Counted from the stretch's first letter, positions 55,699-64,000 are shown. The stretch: 64,000 bases of DNA from Arenicellaceae bacterium (GCA_029246505.1 JAQWNC010000003.1:124001-188000); one strand, 5' to 3'. The notes: generated by a model not told the origin, from the sequence alone. Numbers and translations are program-made.

Positions 55699-56340
55699 TT
55701 AGGATTTTTCATTTATAACTACTTCGTCTTCTTGCCTGAACGATAACCCTGTCACGAAACTCGGCACCATTACCCGATCAACGCCAAAATCTTCACGACA
55801 CATATCACTCATTTCTTCAGCTCCCCGCAGAGCAGTTACAAGCACCATACTATTCTGAGGAACCTCTGAGCTTTGCTTCCACACGGGTAGACCGAAGTAT
55901 TCTATCAACTCTATAGTTGGGTCATACACGCCCACAACCTCAATTTCGCAGTTAAGCGACTTTAAATACGCAAGCTCTGTTAAGTCTGATAAGCCCGCCA
56001 AAACTATACTCCGATGCCCCTGACTAATAGCTTGATGATATAGCTCAACATACCAATCACCTGCCTGACGAAATAAGGTGAAAGACGTCGAAAGAAAATC
56101 TGTTGTTAGTCTGGCTTTCTCTGCGAACCCTTTCGGTGTTAGGTAATATAAGTACTGATTTGCACTAGCCGTAGTAACTTTTATAAAACCTCTACGAATA
56201 CAAAGCTTCAAATATGAATTAGTAAGCCCCAAAGCCACACCTAACTGTTTGGCCATACTGCGCTGACTGAGGTCATTTTGCTGCTCGATTGCACCCAGCA
56301 AATCCAGCATTAGTCGATCTTTTTTTGATGTGCCGTTCAT
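55699..56340 (-). CDS. Winged-helix regulator of the polysaccharide cluster (EPS-associated MarR-like)
   Basis: A 213-residue protein. The N-terminal winged helix-turn-helix covers about 8-75 (LLGAIEQQNDLSQRSMAKQLGVALGLTNSYLK with SQRSMAKQLGVALG as the recognition region; YYLTPKGFAEKA as the wing end). It matches the MarR-like regulators placed in front of exopolysaccharide operons. Residues 108-200 look like a Rossmann-type ligand domain (SIVLAGLSDLTELAYLKSL, EVVGVYDP, MVLVTALRGAEEM). It is the first gene of the minus-strand cluster. Its own promoter carries two copies of a palindrome, so it probably represses itself and the cluster. Confidence 0.85.
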   Translation of the reverse strand: MNGTSKKDRLMLDLLGAIEQQNDLSQRSMAKQLGVALGLTNSYLKLCIRRGFIKVTTASANQYLYYLTPKGFAEKARLTTDFLSTSFTLFRQAGDWYVELYHQAISQGHRSIVLAGLSDLTELAYLKSLNCEIEVVGVYDPTIELIEYFGLPVWKQSSEVPQNSMVLVTALRGAEEMSDMCREDFGVDRVMVPSFVTGLSFRQEDEVVINEKS

Positions 56341-56371
56341 TTCTTGAACACTATACGTTCATTTTTTGAAC
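56335..56371. promoter_or_regulatory. Two tandem GTTCA-N5-TGAAC operator copies
   Basis: GTTCA-TTTCT-TGAAC at 56335-56349 and GTTCA-TTTTT-TGAAC at 56357-56371 are 15-base palindromes exactly 22 bases apart, two helical turns. The second lies between the -35 and -10 of the regulator promoter; the first covers its transcription and translation start. This is the layout of an autorepression operator for two dimers on one DNA face. Confidence 0.7.
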
Positions 56372-56379
56372 GAGTCAAA
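56350..56379 (-). promoter_or_regulatory. Sigma-70 promoter of the regulator gene
   Basis: On the minus strand TTGACT (56379-56374) and TATAGT (56355-56350) are separated by 17 bases; each matches the consensus at five of six positions. The expected start, about 7 bases past the -10, falls within 3 bases of the ATG at 56340, so the mRNA would be leaderless or nearly so. Confidence 0.65.
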
Positions 56380-56467
56380 AGTATGAGGGTATCTATCATT
56401 AGCTCCGATCATCGGATAATATAGATTGAAGAAAATAGGGTTATATATGTCGGCCCATTGAAAGAAA

Positions 56468-58075
56468 ATGACCGTAATTCATAAGCCAACAAACTATAAG
56501 GGTAATAGCATGGGTCACTCAGACCGTTTATTTTTAGATCTAGGCCAAACGGTTTTTAGAATAAAACGTAGCTGGAGGGGACTCGGGTACCTATCAATAT
56601 CTGTGCTTTCTATGCTGCTAATTACTCCATTAGAAGCGGATTCAGCCGATAGGCCCAATATTGTCCTTCTAATTTCTGATGATCAGGCTTGGTATGGCAC
56701 GTCAGTGCAAATGCATCCAGATCTACCGAATTCGAAAAGTGATTTTTACCATACGCCCCGACTAGAAGAACTAGCCCAACAGGGAATGCGTTTCTCTTCA
56801 GGCTACGCGCCCGCTACCGTGTGTGCACCCACTCGCGCAAGCTTGCAAACGGGCATGAGTCCCGCCAAAAATTTATGGACCAAGGCTGCGCATAGTATTA
56901 CGGCCAAAAATAATTTATCCCTGATCCCAATGCCACACCGGCGCTCCATCAATGCAGAAGAAGTCACCATTGCCGAGGTGCTATCAGCTGCAGGTTATAC
57001 CACCGCCCATTACGGCAAATGGCATATAGACGGTGGCGGTCCCGAAGCCAACGGATACGATGAAAGTGACGGCAACACGGCAAATCGAGATGCCGATCCA
57101 TTTGACAAACCCGACAACCCTCTCGACGTTATCGGCATGTCAAATAGAGCCCTGGATTTTATGCGCAGAGCGGATGAAGCCGATACTCCCTTCTTTATAC
57201 AGTTATCCTATTACCCTTTGCATGTGGAGCAGAATGCATCTCCTGAAACCGTTGCTAGAGTCGAGGCGCGTGGTGCGGGCACAGTGCACTACGATGCACT
57301 TGTTGCTGCAATCACCGAAGATCTGGATACAGGGGTTGGTGTAATTATAGACGGTCTAGAAAGGCTGAACCTGAATGACAATACTTTCCTTATCTATATG
57401 GGCGACAACGGACATAGAGATAAAGATAATCGAATTACCAGCAATGCACTTAGCGAAGCTCCGTTACTAGGCGCGAAAGGCAACGTGTCTGAAGGAGGAA
57501 TACGTGTCCCCTTCATTATCAGAGGCCCTGGGATAGATTCCAATTCCTGGTCACATGTACCGGTCGTCGGCTACGATTTTTTCCCAACCTTTACTGAATG
57601 GGCGGAAGTAGAAACAGGCCAAGTGCCGCAAGGTATTGAAGGCGGTAGCTTGGTTTCGCTACTTGAGAACAACGGACAAGGTGAGGTCGTTCGTCCAAAT
57701 GAAGGTCTTGTATTTCACTTTCCTCATTACCAGGACGGTAGCCCTCAATCAGCGATCAGGTTGAACGATTACAAATTGATTAAATACTACGAGGGCAACA
57801 AGATTGTACTTTTTGATCTATCCAAAGATGTCGGTGAGCAACATAATTTGGCAGAGCGGATGCCAGTTAAAGCCGCTGAACTAGAGCTCCGATTGGATCG
57901 ATACTTAGCTTCCATAAATGCTCACCTTCCTCGGCCAAATCTAGACTTTGATCCAGAAAAGCCATCCGAAATCTCGGTTGGAGGCGGTGTAGGTATTGTG
58001 CCCTATCCTCCGCATAACGACCCTAAGCATGTTTACTTCCCTTATCTTGCTCCGTTGATATATCCAAACCTATGA
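56468..58075 (+). CDS. Exported sulfatase (arylsulfatase family)
   Basis: A 535-residue alkaline-phosphatase-superfamily enzyme. Metal Asp pair ISDDQ (71-72); formylglycine motif CAPTR at 119-123 within TVCAPTRASLQTG, so Cys119 is the predicted catalytic residue; GKWHIDGG; and YMGDNGHRDKDN for the second metal site. A hydrophobic segment at 41-57 suggests a signal peptide with a long basic leader; ATG at 56510 (residue 15) would shorten it. A formylglycine-generating enzyme must act on it before or during export. Such enzymes desulfate marine polysaccharides. It is divergent from the regulator and shares its upstream region. Confidence 0.92.
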   Translation: MTVIHKPTNYKGNSMGHSDRLFLDLGQTVFRIKRSWRGLGYLSISVLSMLLITPLEADSADRPNIVLLISDDQAWYGTSVQMHPDLPNSKSDFYHTPRLEELAQQGMRFSSGYAPATVCAPTRASLQTGMSPAKNLWTKAAHSITAKNNLSLIPMPHRRSINAEEVTIAEVLSAAGYTTAHYGKWHIDGGGPEANGYDESDGNTANRDADPFDKPDNPLDVIGMSNRALDFMRRADEADTPFFIQLSYYPLHVEQNASPETVARVEARGAGTVHYDALVAAITEDLDTGVGVIIDGLERLNLNDNTFLIYMGDNGHRDKDNRITSNALSEAPLLGAKGNVSEGGIRVPFIIRGPGIDSNSWSHVPVVGYDFFPTFTEWAEVETGQVPQGIEGGSLVSLLENNGQGEVVRPNEGLVFHFPHYQDGSPQSAIRLNDYKLIKYYEGNKIVLFDLSKDVGEQHNLAERMPVKAAELELRLDRYLASINAHLPRPNLDFDPEKPSEISVGGGVGIVPYPPHNDPKHVYFPYLAPLIYPNL

Positions 58076-58171
58076 TCCGAGGGGAACTGTATGAGAAAGA
58101 TAATTACGAGCTTATTAAAGTCGAATGTGAGCCATCTCTAAAAATCTGCTGAAGAGCCTTGCCGGAATAAA

Positions 58172-59653
58172 ATGAACATTGCCAGCGTTCTATCCCAAGA
58201 ACACAAAAATACGCCTCTTATAGCCATATTAATTATAGCCGCTAGCGCACCATTATTTGCTGCAGACTTTGATGGCAATATCGTACTGGGCGCGCCAACG
58301 GGAACAAGTATTACCGCAAACGTATTAACTGCCACTAATCAAGATGTCTATTTGTCCTTTGGAACCCAATCTGGCGACTACTCGGACAGAACACTGGCTA
58401 GCAATTTTTCCGGTGGAGAGCCAGACGAAATTCATCTAACTGGTCTACAGCCAGATACACGCTATTACTACCAGCTGAACTACAACGAAGGCGGTAGTAG
58501 CTTTTTAGCTACTGAAGAGCTCAGCTTTCATACACCTCGTAAAAAAGGTAGCTCCTTTGTGTTTGGCGTACAGGGTGATTCACACCCTGAGCGGGCACCG
58601 CGCGATTTTATACCCGAATTGTATGAGCGAACCCTAAACCAAGCTAAGAACGATGGCGTGGAGTTCTATCTGACCACTGGTGATGATTTTAGTATTGATC
58701 GGAACTACCCCGGTGGGATTACCGAAGATGACGTCATTGAGCGCTACATAATTCAACGGCCTTGGTTAGGTGCAGTAGGTAACGAGGCGCCGGTGTTTTT
58801 AGTAAACGGCAATCATGAGCAAGCTGCCCTATATCTGTATAACGATGCTCGCAAATACCCTGCTCCTGATAATCCAGCAGTTTGGGCCCAAAATGCGCGC
58901 AATGAATATTTTACTCAGCCTGCGCCCAACGATTTTTATACCGGTAGCAGCAAAGAGATTGAATTTATCGACAAAGGTTTAACCGGCACCTATTTCTCGT
59001 TCGAGTGGGGCGATGCGCTCTTTGTTATTGTCGATCCGTTTTGGTCCTCTGAAGTTGTGGTAGATAACCTATTTGAAGGTCCTCCTGGAGAAGCCGGGGA
59101 GGTTTTCAAAACTCCCAACAAATGGGATATAAGTCTAGGGGATGATCAATATAACTGGCTCAAACAGACCTTGGAAAATAGTGATGCCAAATTCAAGTTT
59201 GTATTCTCTCACTTGCTCCACGGGGTCAGGAGAGGTGGGGTCGAGGGGTTAAACCTCTATGAATGGGGTGGAGAGGGACGCGACGGCAACTACGAATTCG
59301 ATACCGAGCGTCCTACTTGGGATAAACCTTTACATCAGTTGATGGTGGATACGGATGTATCGATCTATTTTCACGCGCACGATCACGTCTGGGTAAAACA
59401 GGTGTTAGATGGGGTTGTTTATCAGGAGGTTAGTTCTCCTGCTGATAAGGACTACGAGCTAACTAAATGGGTAACAGCCTATACCGACGACAGCAGTGTG
59501 ATACGCCCTAACACCGGATATACAAGAGTTAGTGTATCGCCGGAGCAGGTGCAAGTTGATTATGTTCGGACCTATCTACCGGAAGATGAAAACCAAGATC
59601 AAATAAGTGGTGAGGTGGCATATAGTTACATCATTGACGCGCGAGATGACTAA
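58172..59653 (+). CDS. Exported metallophosphoesterase with N-terminal fibronectin-like domain
   Basis: A 493-residue protein. A signal peptide ends near ASAPLFAA (about residue 31). A fibronectin/PAP-type N-terminal domain covers about 38-120 (LTGLQPDTRYYYQLNY). The calcineurin-like core starts at 128: QGDSH (Asp136, His138), TTGDDFS (Asp171), VNGNHEQ (Asn-His near 214-215), FSHLLHG and the final FHAHDHVW. This is the purple-acid-phosphatase-like layout. It is 96 bases after the sulfatase on the same strand; the two could act together on sulfated or phosphorylated material, which is inference. Confidence 0.88.
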   Translation: MNIASVLSQEHKNTPLIAILIIAASAPLFAADFDGNIVLGAPTGTSITANVLTATNQDVYLSFGTQSGDYSDRTLASNFSGGEPDEIHLTGLQPDTRYYYQLNYNEGGSSFLATEELSFHTPRKKGSSFVFGVQGDSHPERAPRDFIPELYERTLNQAKNDGVEFYLTTGDDFSIDRNYPGGITEDDVIERYIIQRPWLGAVGNEAPVFLVNGNHEQAALYLYNDARKYPAPDNPAVWAQNARNEYFTQPAPNDFYTGSSKEIEFIDKGLTGTYFSFEWGDALFVIVDPFWSSEVVVDNLFEGPPGEAGEVFKTPNKWDISLGDDQYNWLKQTLENSDAKFKFVFSHLLHGVRRGGVEGLNLYEWGGEGRDGNYEFDTERPTWDKPLHQLMVDTDVSIYFHAHDHVWVKQVLDGVVYQEVSSPADKDYELTKWVTAYTDDSSVIRPNTGYTRVSVSPEQVQVDYVRTYLPEDENQDQISGEVAYSYIIDARDD

Positions 59654-59732
59654 GCGCAAATTGTAATTAAGGTCAGAGTAAATAGAGGTGAACAGGTAGT
59701 ACTGAGGCTGGCAACGTCATTGAATCGTATTT

Positions 59733-59814
59733 TGGGCCAATGCGCTGCCTTCGGCCTCTGTCTTAGCTACTCACATTTGGCTGGTACACTAACTTCCACA
59801 GAAGAATTGGCCCA
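59733..59814. repeat. Long-loop inverted repeat downstream of the phosphoesterase
   Basis: TGGGCCAAT (59733-59741) and ATTGGCCCA (59806-59814) form a perfect 9-bp inverted pair 64 bases apart in the 258-base gap before the DUF6152 gene. No T-run follows. It may be a hairpin region or a binding site. Confidence 0.35.
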
Positions 59815-59911
59815 CCTTAACAGTGGCAATTGAAAGTAAAGTTACCACCTCATCTTCGCTGATCTTTAATAATTAATTCAACTTATTTATATTCAAATCG
59901 AGCGTTAGAAC

Positions 59912-60916
59912 ATGAAATATTTAATTTTTACCTTGGGATTAAACTTTTTTTTGACAACTTCTGCATCTGCACATCACAACTGGGCAGCCGCTTACGAGGT
60001 TGAAGGAGATTTGGAAATCGAAGGGGTAGTCAGCGAAGTGGTTTGGAGAAACCCGCATGTAGTAATGTACTTTACCGTCGATCAGGGGACTCCAAACGAA
60101 AAGGTTTATTCATCTGAAAGTAATTCGGTAGCTGCGCTGGCTCGTATGGACGTTACTAAAGAACTGGTCGCTGTCGGCACCAAAGTACGCGTGGCCGGCT
60201 ACCCGTCACGTACTAAAGATGATGACCTTTTTATGAATCATATGTTGTTGATAGACGAGGGCCGTGAAATTGTATTTTTGCGAACAGCCGAAGCCCGATG
60301 GCCCGAAGAATCTACCCGTATTGGTAGCGCTGATTATGCGCATGGATTAAATGCACAAGAGGACTTTTCTGATCGACCAACCTCTATTTTTTCTGTTTGG
60401 ACCACCATTTTTGGTGCCGAAGGTAGCCATCGTGCTATACGCGGACCCTTTGAAGGATTTAGCATTGACTACGCCGAGCAACGCGGATCGGGTAATTGTG
60501 TCAGTAAAGACGTGTGGGCGCAGATGGCGTCACCTTACCCCATGCAGATAGCCGACAATAATGACGGCACTGTTACGGTCCATTTAGAAGAGTACGACAC
60601 TATACGCCCCGTGCACATGGATGTAGATCACAACGACCCGGGCACGTTTAAAAATAATCTCGGCTATTCAACCGGACGTATGGTTAGCGGTACACTCTTG
60701 ATGACAACCACTTTCAAGGGCAGCAATTCCCCGATTCAATTGCATGAATTATTTTCGTTAAGTAATGATCACAATCGCCTGAATTATTCTCTAGTCATGG
60801 TTAATCCAGAGTCAGACGATCTACCAATCGTGCATACAAAATGGTGGGAATTCCAACCTAATTCTTACGTACAGCCTTACGATTGTATTGACCATCCGCA
60901 ATTTGACGGGCAGTAG
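59912..60916 (+). CDS. DUF6152 family exported protein
   Basis: A 334-residue protein with a signal peptide (LIFTLGLNFFLTTSASA) followed directly by HHNWAAAYEVEG and the DUF6152 pattern EIEGVVSEVVWRNPHVVMYF. That domain spans about 25-125 and resembles an OB-like beta barrel. The remaining 200 residues form a second domain with ENS, YDTIRPVHMDVDHNDPG and GTLLMTTTF that I do not recognise. The family's function is unknown; in marine bacteria members often occur near catabolic or TonB-receptor genes. Promoter and ribosome site are weak. Confidence 0.8.
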   Translation: MKYLIFTLGLNFFLTTSASAHHNWAAAYEVEGDLEIEGVVSEVVWRNPHVVMYFTVDQGTPNEKVYSSESNSVAALARMDVTKELVAVGTKVRVAGYPSRTKDDDLFMNHMLLIDEGREIVFLRTAEARWPEESTRIGSADYAHGLNAQEDFSDRPTSIFSVWTTIFGAEGSHRAIRGPFEGFSIDYAEQRGSGNCVSKDVWAQMASPYPMQIADNNDGTVTVHLEEYDTIRPVHMDVDHNDPGTFKNNLGYSTGRMVSGTLLMTTTFKGSNSPIQLHELFSLSNDHNRLNYSLVMVNPESDDLPIVHTKWWEFQPNSYVQPYDCIDHPQFDGQ

Positions 60917-60936
60917 AATGCAGATACCAGGTTCGT

Positions 60937-60966
60937 TTGACGTTTCAGATATATATGAAACGTTAA
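60937..60966 (+). terminator. Hairpin after the DUF6152 gene
   Basis: ACGTTTCA (60940-60947) pairs with TGAAACGT (60956-60963), extended to 11 pairs with one G-T wobble (60937-60966), around a GATATATA loop. It lies 20 bases past the stop. There is no T-run, so terminator function is only likely. Confidence 0.4.
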
Positions 60967-61064
60967 TTACGGGTAGCTAATAGATTCCCTTAGTTGAACT
61001 TCCCAGTTCAATCCGCCGAATAAAAGACCTTAAGACGCGCTAAATTTTTAATGTATTAGTCAAA

Positions 61065-61475
61065 TCAATCAAAATAATTGATCTCGACGGTGACCTGATT
61101 GGGGTCATCAATAAATATTTGGTAAAGATTCAAACTCGGAACTTCCCTTTCTCGATAGGGAATGGCTTTCTCTTCTAAATGCACCCTTAACTGTTCCGGC
61201 TTGGTAGCTACAAATGCTAAGTGATCGACCGAGCCGCTACCCTCGATATTATCTATATCCACTTCTCCTAAATAATCGATTAACCCCTGCGGGTCATCTT
61301 TATCTATACCGACTATATGCACAACGGCTTGCCCAGCTATGTAAAGCCAATAGCCTGGGAAATCAAAATTTGGACGATCTCCGACGGTAAGGCCCAAAAT
61401 ATCCACATAAAAATCCCGGGTCTTTTCTACCTCTAGAGTGCGAAGAGAAAAATGATCAAGCTGCTTTAGGGGCAT
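61065..61475 (-). CDS. VOC family (glyoxalase/dioxygenase-fold) protein
   Basis: A 136-residue vicinal-oxygen-chelate protein of one paired beta-alpha-beta3 module set. LDHFSLRTLEVEKTRDFYVDILGL opens it with the first His; VDHLAFVA and QIFIDDPNQVTVEINY give the second His and the terminal Glu. It resembles glyoxalase/bleomycin-resistance proteins, but the substrate is not determined. It is separated from hldD by about 110 bases and probably transcribed alone or by read-through. Confidence 0.85.
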   Translation of the reverse strand: MPLKQLDHFSLRTLEVEKTRDFYVDILGLTVGDRPNFDFPGYWLYIAGQAVVHIVGIDKDDPQGLIDYLGEVDIDNIEGSGSVDHLAFVATKPEQLRVHLEEKAIPYREREVPSLNLYQIFIDDPNQVTVEINYFD

Positions 61476-61585
61476 TGGAGGTCCTCATTCACAATTAAGT
61501 TTAATAAAATCTAAAGTCATTTAAGAGATCAATGCAAACGTTCATAAAATAGGCCTTTAGAAAGACTGCTATACCAGGAACTTGA

Positions 61586-62563
61586 TTAGCCTTTAAGGCT
61601 ATCCAAGTAAGCCGACACACCTGTATCTACATCCGCAAACGATTCTGTATATTCACCATCGACCATTAACTTATCTAAATCAGCTTGAGTATAACTCTGG
61701 TACTTACCCCGTAACTGCTCCGGAAAGGGAATATACCGAATCATATTATCCTTAACCCACTGGGCAGTGGTTCGTTGTTCCCCGCTCAGCGCATTTAGCG
61801 CTGCGCAGGCAACATCGTTAAAGCTTTGCGCACGCCCGGTACCGACGTTAAAAATTCCAGAAATTTGGGGTTGCGATAAAAAATGCATATTGACGTTTAC
61901 AACATCATCTATGTACACAAAATCACGCAATTGTTCACCAGCCTCATAACCGCCACTGCCCTCAAACAAGTTAACGTAACCCTGTTCTTGATATTGCTGA
62001 TAAAAATGCCAGGCGACACTGGCCATGCGCCCTTTGTTAGTTTCACCCGGCCCATACACATTAAAGTAGCGGAGCCCTACAATTTGGCATTCCAAATTAT
62101 TACGATGGCGACGAACATAACGATCAAATAGTAATTTCGAGTACGCGTATACGTTCAACGCCTTTTCATATTCAACCTCTTCAATAAACTCTTTTCCATC
62201 ACCGTAAACCGATGCTGAAGATGCATAGATAAACGGAATGCTGTGCTTGCTGGCAGTTTCAAGTAAAGTTTTAGAATATTCATAATTGGTCTGCATCATA
62301 TACCGACCGTCTAACTCCATTGTGTCTGAGCACGCGCCTTGATGAAAGATTACATCCATATCTTCATATTTGCCGCCCTTAACAATATCCTGAATAAACT
62401 CATCTTTATCGACAAAATCGATAATATCGCAATCGGTTAAATTAGCTACTTTGTTACCTTGCGAAAGATCATCAACCACGAGGATATTTGCCATTCCTGA
62501 TAGGTTCAATGCTTTGACAATATTGGATCCAATAAATCCTGCACCACCGGTTACAACTATCAC
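61586..62563 (-). CDS. hldD: ADP-L-glycero-D-manno-heptose 6-epimerase
   Basis: A 325-residue SDR that epimerises ADP-heptose for the LPS inner core. [58 protein letters not shown] (YxxxK) and GLRYFNVYGPGETNKGRMAS are typical of HldD. GTG at 62563 follows the kinase stop by one base, showing tight coupling in the order ugd, rfaE1, hldD. Confidence 0.96.
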   Translation of the reverse strand: MIVVTGGAGFIGSNIVKALNLSGMANILVVDDLSQGNKVANLTDCDIIDFVDKDEFIQDIVKGGKYEDMDVIFHQGACSDTMELDGRYMMQTNYEYSKTLLETASKHSIPFIYASSASVYGDGKEFIEEVEYEKALNVYAYSKLLFDRYVRRHRNNLECQIVGLRYFNVYGPGETNKGRMASVAWHFYQQYQEQGYVNLFEGSGGYEAGEQLRDFVYIDDVVNVNMHFLSQPQISGIFNVGTGRAQSFNDVACAALNALSGEQRTTAQWVKDNMIRYIPFPEQLRGKYQSYTQADLDKLMVDGEYTESFADVDTGVSAYLDSLKG

Positions 62564-62564
62564 T

Positions 62565-63515
62565 TTATGTTCCTTCCCAGGTTTTCAAAGCCATATTAAT
62601 CTCATCTAATGAAACAGTTGCGGTGCCAATTTTGCGCACCACAACACCGGCAGCCGTATTGGCAAAATGCAAACTATCCATGTCATTCATTCCAGTTGCT
62701 AATGCCAATGCAAAACTTGCCACTACGGTATCACCTGCGCCGCTAACGTCAAAAACTTCAGTCGCCTTGGCAGGCAAATCAGATGCCGCACTACCTTCAC
62801 GGAACAAAGTCATCCCCTTCTCGCCACGAGTTACCAATAACATCTGAAGCTTCAGTGACTCACGCAGTTCCTGTGCGCGATCATGAAACTGCTGCTTCGA
62901 ATCACAGTCGCCGGCCACAGCAACAAACTCGCTCCAATTCGGAGTAATTATTGTAGCGCCTCGATACGGATCAAAATTACTGCCTTTTGGATCAATCACA
63001 ATTGGCTTGCCTGCGGCTCGCGCGGCCTCAATCAAATCGTGAACACAGGTCAACGTACCCTTCCCATAATCAGAAAGCACTAACACATCAGTGCTACCCA
63101 AAAGATCCTGAAATTTCTGCTGCAAATTGTCTAGTGCCCAGCCGCCGGGTTGGTGATCAAAATCAAGACGAATCAATTGCTGATTGCGCGCAAGCACTCT
63201 GAATTTTTCGGTGGTGCGTGCACCAACTTCTCTTATCAAAGCGGTATTAACATGTTCTGCACTAAGCAGCTTTTCTAACTCATCGGCCGAGGAATCGTTG
63301 CCAGTCACGCACAGCAAAGTTACATTTGCCGACAAGCTGGCGATGTTCTGAGCCACATTTGCAGCACCGCCCGCCCGCGCTTGCTGCTCGACCACCGCCA
63401 CTACTGGAACCGGTGCCTCTGGTGATATTCGGTCAACGTCTCCTAACCAATAGCGATCCAGCATCGCATCGCCTACTACCAATACACGAGTATTACTGAA
63501 GTTAGGCAATTTCAT
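62565..63515 (-). CDS. rfaE1: D-glycero-beta-D-manno-heptose 7-phosphate kinase (stand-alone HldE kinase domain)
   Basis: About 316 residues of the PfkB/ribokinase fold. RVLVVGDAMLDRYWLGDVDRI, GGAANVAQNIASLSANVTL, SDYGKGTLT, VTRGEKGM and the active-site FDVSGAGDTVVA are those of HldE domain 1. The adenylyltransferase domain fused in E. coli HldE (about 477 residues) is absent here and must be separate. ATG at 63515 (MKLPNFSNTRVLVVGD) follows the ugd stop by one base; longer versions to 63626 would run inside ugd. Confidence 0.94.
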   Translation of the reverse strand: MKLPNFSNTRVLVVGDAMLDRYWLGDVDRISPEAPVPVVAVVEQQARAGGAANVAQNIASLSANVTLLCVTGNDSSADELEKLLSAEHVNTALIREVGARTTEKFRVLARNQQLIRLDFDHQPGGWALDNLQQKFQDLLGSTDVLVLSDYGKGTLTCVHDLIEAARAAGKPIVIDPKGSNFDPYRGATIITPNWSEFVAVAGDCDSKQQFHDRAQELRESLKLQMLLVTRGEKGMTLFREGSAASDLPAKATEVFDVSGAGDTVVASFALALATGMNDMDSLHFANTAAGVVVRKIGTATVSLDEINMALKTWEGT

Positions 63516-63516
63516 A

Positions 63517-64000
63517 TCAAACCACCTTCCGGCCAATACTGTGATATTGCAGTCCATGCGCAGCAACGGCCGATGGATCATACAAATTGCGCCCATCAAA
63601 TACGATTTTATCGCCCAGGCATTCACTCATCAGGGAAAAATCCGGGCTACGAAAGCTCTTCCACTCGGTAACGATCACTAGCGCATCGGCTCCCGTTAAC
63701 GCGTTTGTCGCACTCTCTGCGAGCACCAAGTCATCTCTTGTACCATAAATTCTGGTGGCCTCTTCGCAAGCGACAGGATCATAGGCCCTTATAGACGCGC
63801 CGCGTTTCCAGAGACCCTCGATTACCACGCGACTAGTTGCTTCTCGCATATCATCAGTACCCGGCTTAAATGATAACCCCCATAAGGCGAAAGTTTTACC
63901 CTCAACACCGTTCGGGTAAGCCGCATCAATTTTATTCAACAAAACTTGTTTCTGATCTTCGTTTACCGCTTCAACCGCGCATAATATTCTTGCGTCATAA
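63517..64000 (-). CDS. ugd: UDP-glucose 6-dehydrogenase, C-terminal part (5' truncated by window edge)
   Basis: The last 160 residues of a UDP-sugar dehydrogenase, open to the window end. The C-terminal NAD/UDP domain shows FALWGLSFKPGTDDMREATS, IRAYDPVACEEA, DALVIVTEWKSFRSPDF and VFDGRNLYDP, all typical. It oxidises UDP-glucose to UDP-glucuronate for surface polysaccharide or LPS. Catalytic Cys and the N-terminal NAD domain lie beyond the window. It heads the ugd-rfaE1-hldD string as far as can be seen. Confidence 0.93.
   Translation of the reverse strand, partial: YDARILCAVEAVNEDQKQVLLNKIDAAYPNGVEGKTFALWGLSFKPGTDDMREATSRVVIEGLWKRGASIRAYDPVACEEATRIYGTRDDLVLAESATNALTGADALVIVTEWKSFRSPDFSLMSECLGDKIVFDGRNLYDPSAVAAHGLQYHSIGRKVV

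Noticed and set aside
57641-57649. GGCGGTAGC, identical to the core ops element of RfaH-controlled clusters
   Set aside because: It lies inside the sulfatase coding sequence as Gly-Gly-Ser codons and on the strand opposite to the polysaccharide cluster; there is no JUMPStart context.
58091-58141. A 16-codon frame (MRKIITSLLKSNVSHL) with a GAGGGG ribosome-like site between the sulfatase and the phosphoesterase
   Set aside because: It is too short, ends before any complete helix and has no terminator or other support; chance is likely.

Overview
The window comes from a gammaproteobacterium, most likely a marine or otherwise aquatic one of moderate, AT-leaning base composition. The left end carries the order tonB-like, yqgE, ruvX, pyrR, pyrB, inactive pyrC', [pilT], yggS, proC, yggT, metX, metW, which matches Pseudomonas-type chromosomes. 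csiV near mfd, an HldD/HldE heptose pathway and a type II citrate synthase fit as well. I cannot name the genus. No rRNA, tRNA, CRISPR array, insertion sequence or phage gene was recognised.

Layout: 1-8738 (+) is the housekeeping block, with a 60-bp stub of pilT left after pyrC'. 8833-10272 (-) holds an ArsC/Spx-like protein and DAHP synthase. 10449-10891 is a decayed polyphosphate kinase gene. 11058-20272 (-) holds a large LysM transglycosylase and a complete tripartite RND efflux operon whose adaptor carries a C-terminal SPOR domain. 20273-20967 is a long intergenic region with a tandem repeat and a probable structured RNA upstream of gltA. 20968-29641 has gltA, acpH, alkB, a DUF3014 protein, a TonB-dependent receptor, a MATE exporter and thiopurine methyltransferase. 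29642-30734 is AT-rich, with a possible 28-residue membrane peptide, a broken GIY-YIG gene and a nested palindrome. 30735-41066 has selO, dUTPase, ispF, ispD, mfd, a YgjP-like protein, a broken small membrane-protein gene, def and csiV.

41070-56340 (-) is an O-antigen or surface-polysaccharide cluster of the ABC-transporter type. It runs from an autoregulated winged-helix regulator through rfbB, rfbA, wzm, wzt (with a C-terminal substrate domain), a 1363-residue methyltransferase/kinase-like/GT2/GT2 protein, a frameshifted double GT4, three GT2 enzymes and a sugar-type SDR. The logic suggests that a nucleotide sugar is made, glycosyltransferases build the chain, the large fusion protein may cap it in the manner of WbdD, and Wzt reads the cap for export by Wzm. 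Divergent from the regulator are three exported proteins: a sulfatase, a metallophosphatase and a DUF6152 protein. The right end (-) has a VOC protein and ugd, rfaE1 and hldD for LPS core precursors.

Five genes are broken or reduced to remnants (pilT, ppk1, GIY-YIG, a small membrane protein and the double GT4). The strongest novel candidates are the WbdD-like fusion beside Wzt, the structured RNA before gltA, the duplicated operator inside the regulator's own promoter, and the RND adaptor-SPOR fusion.
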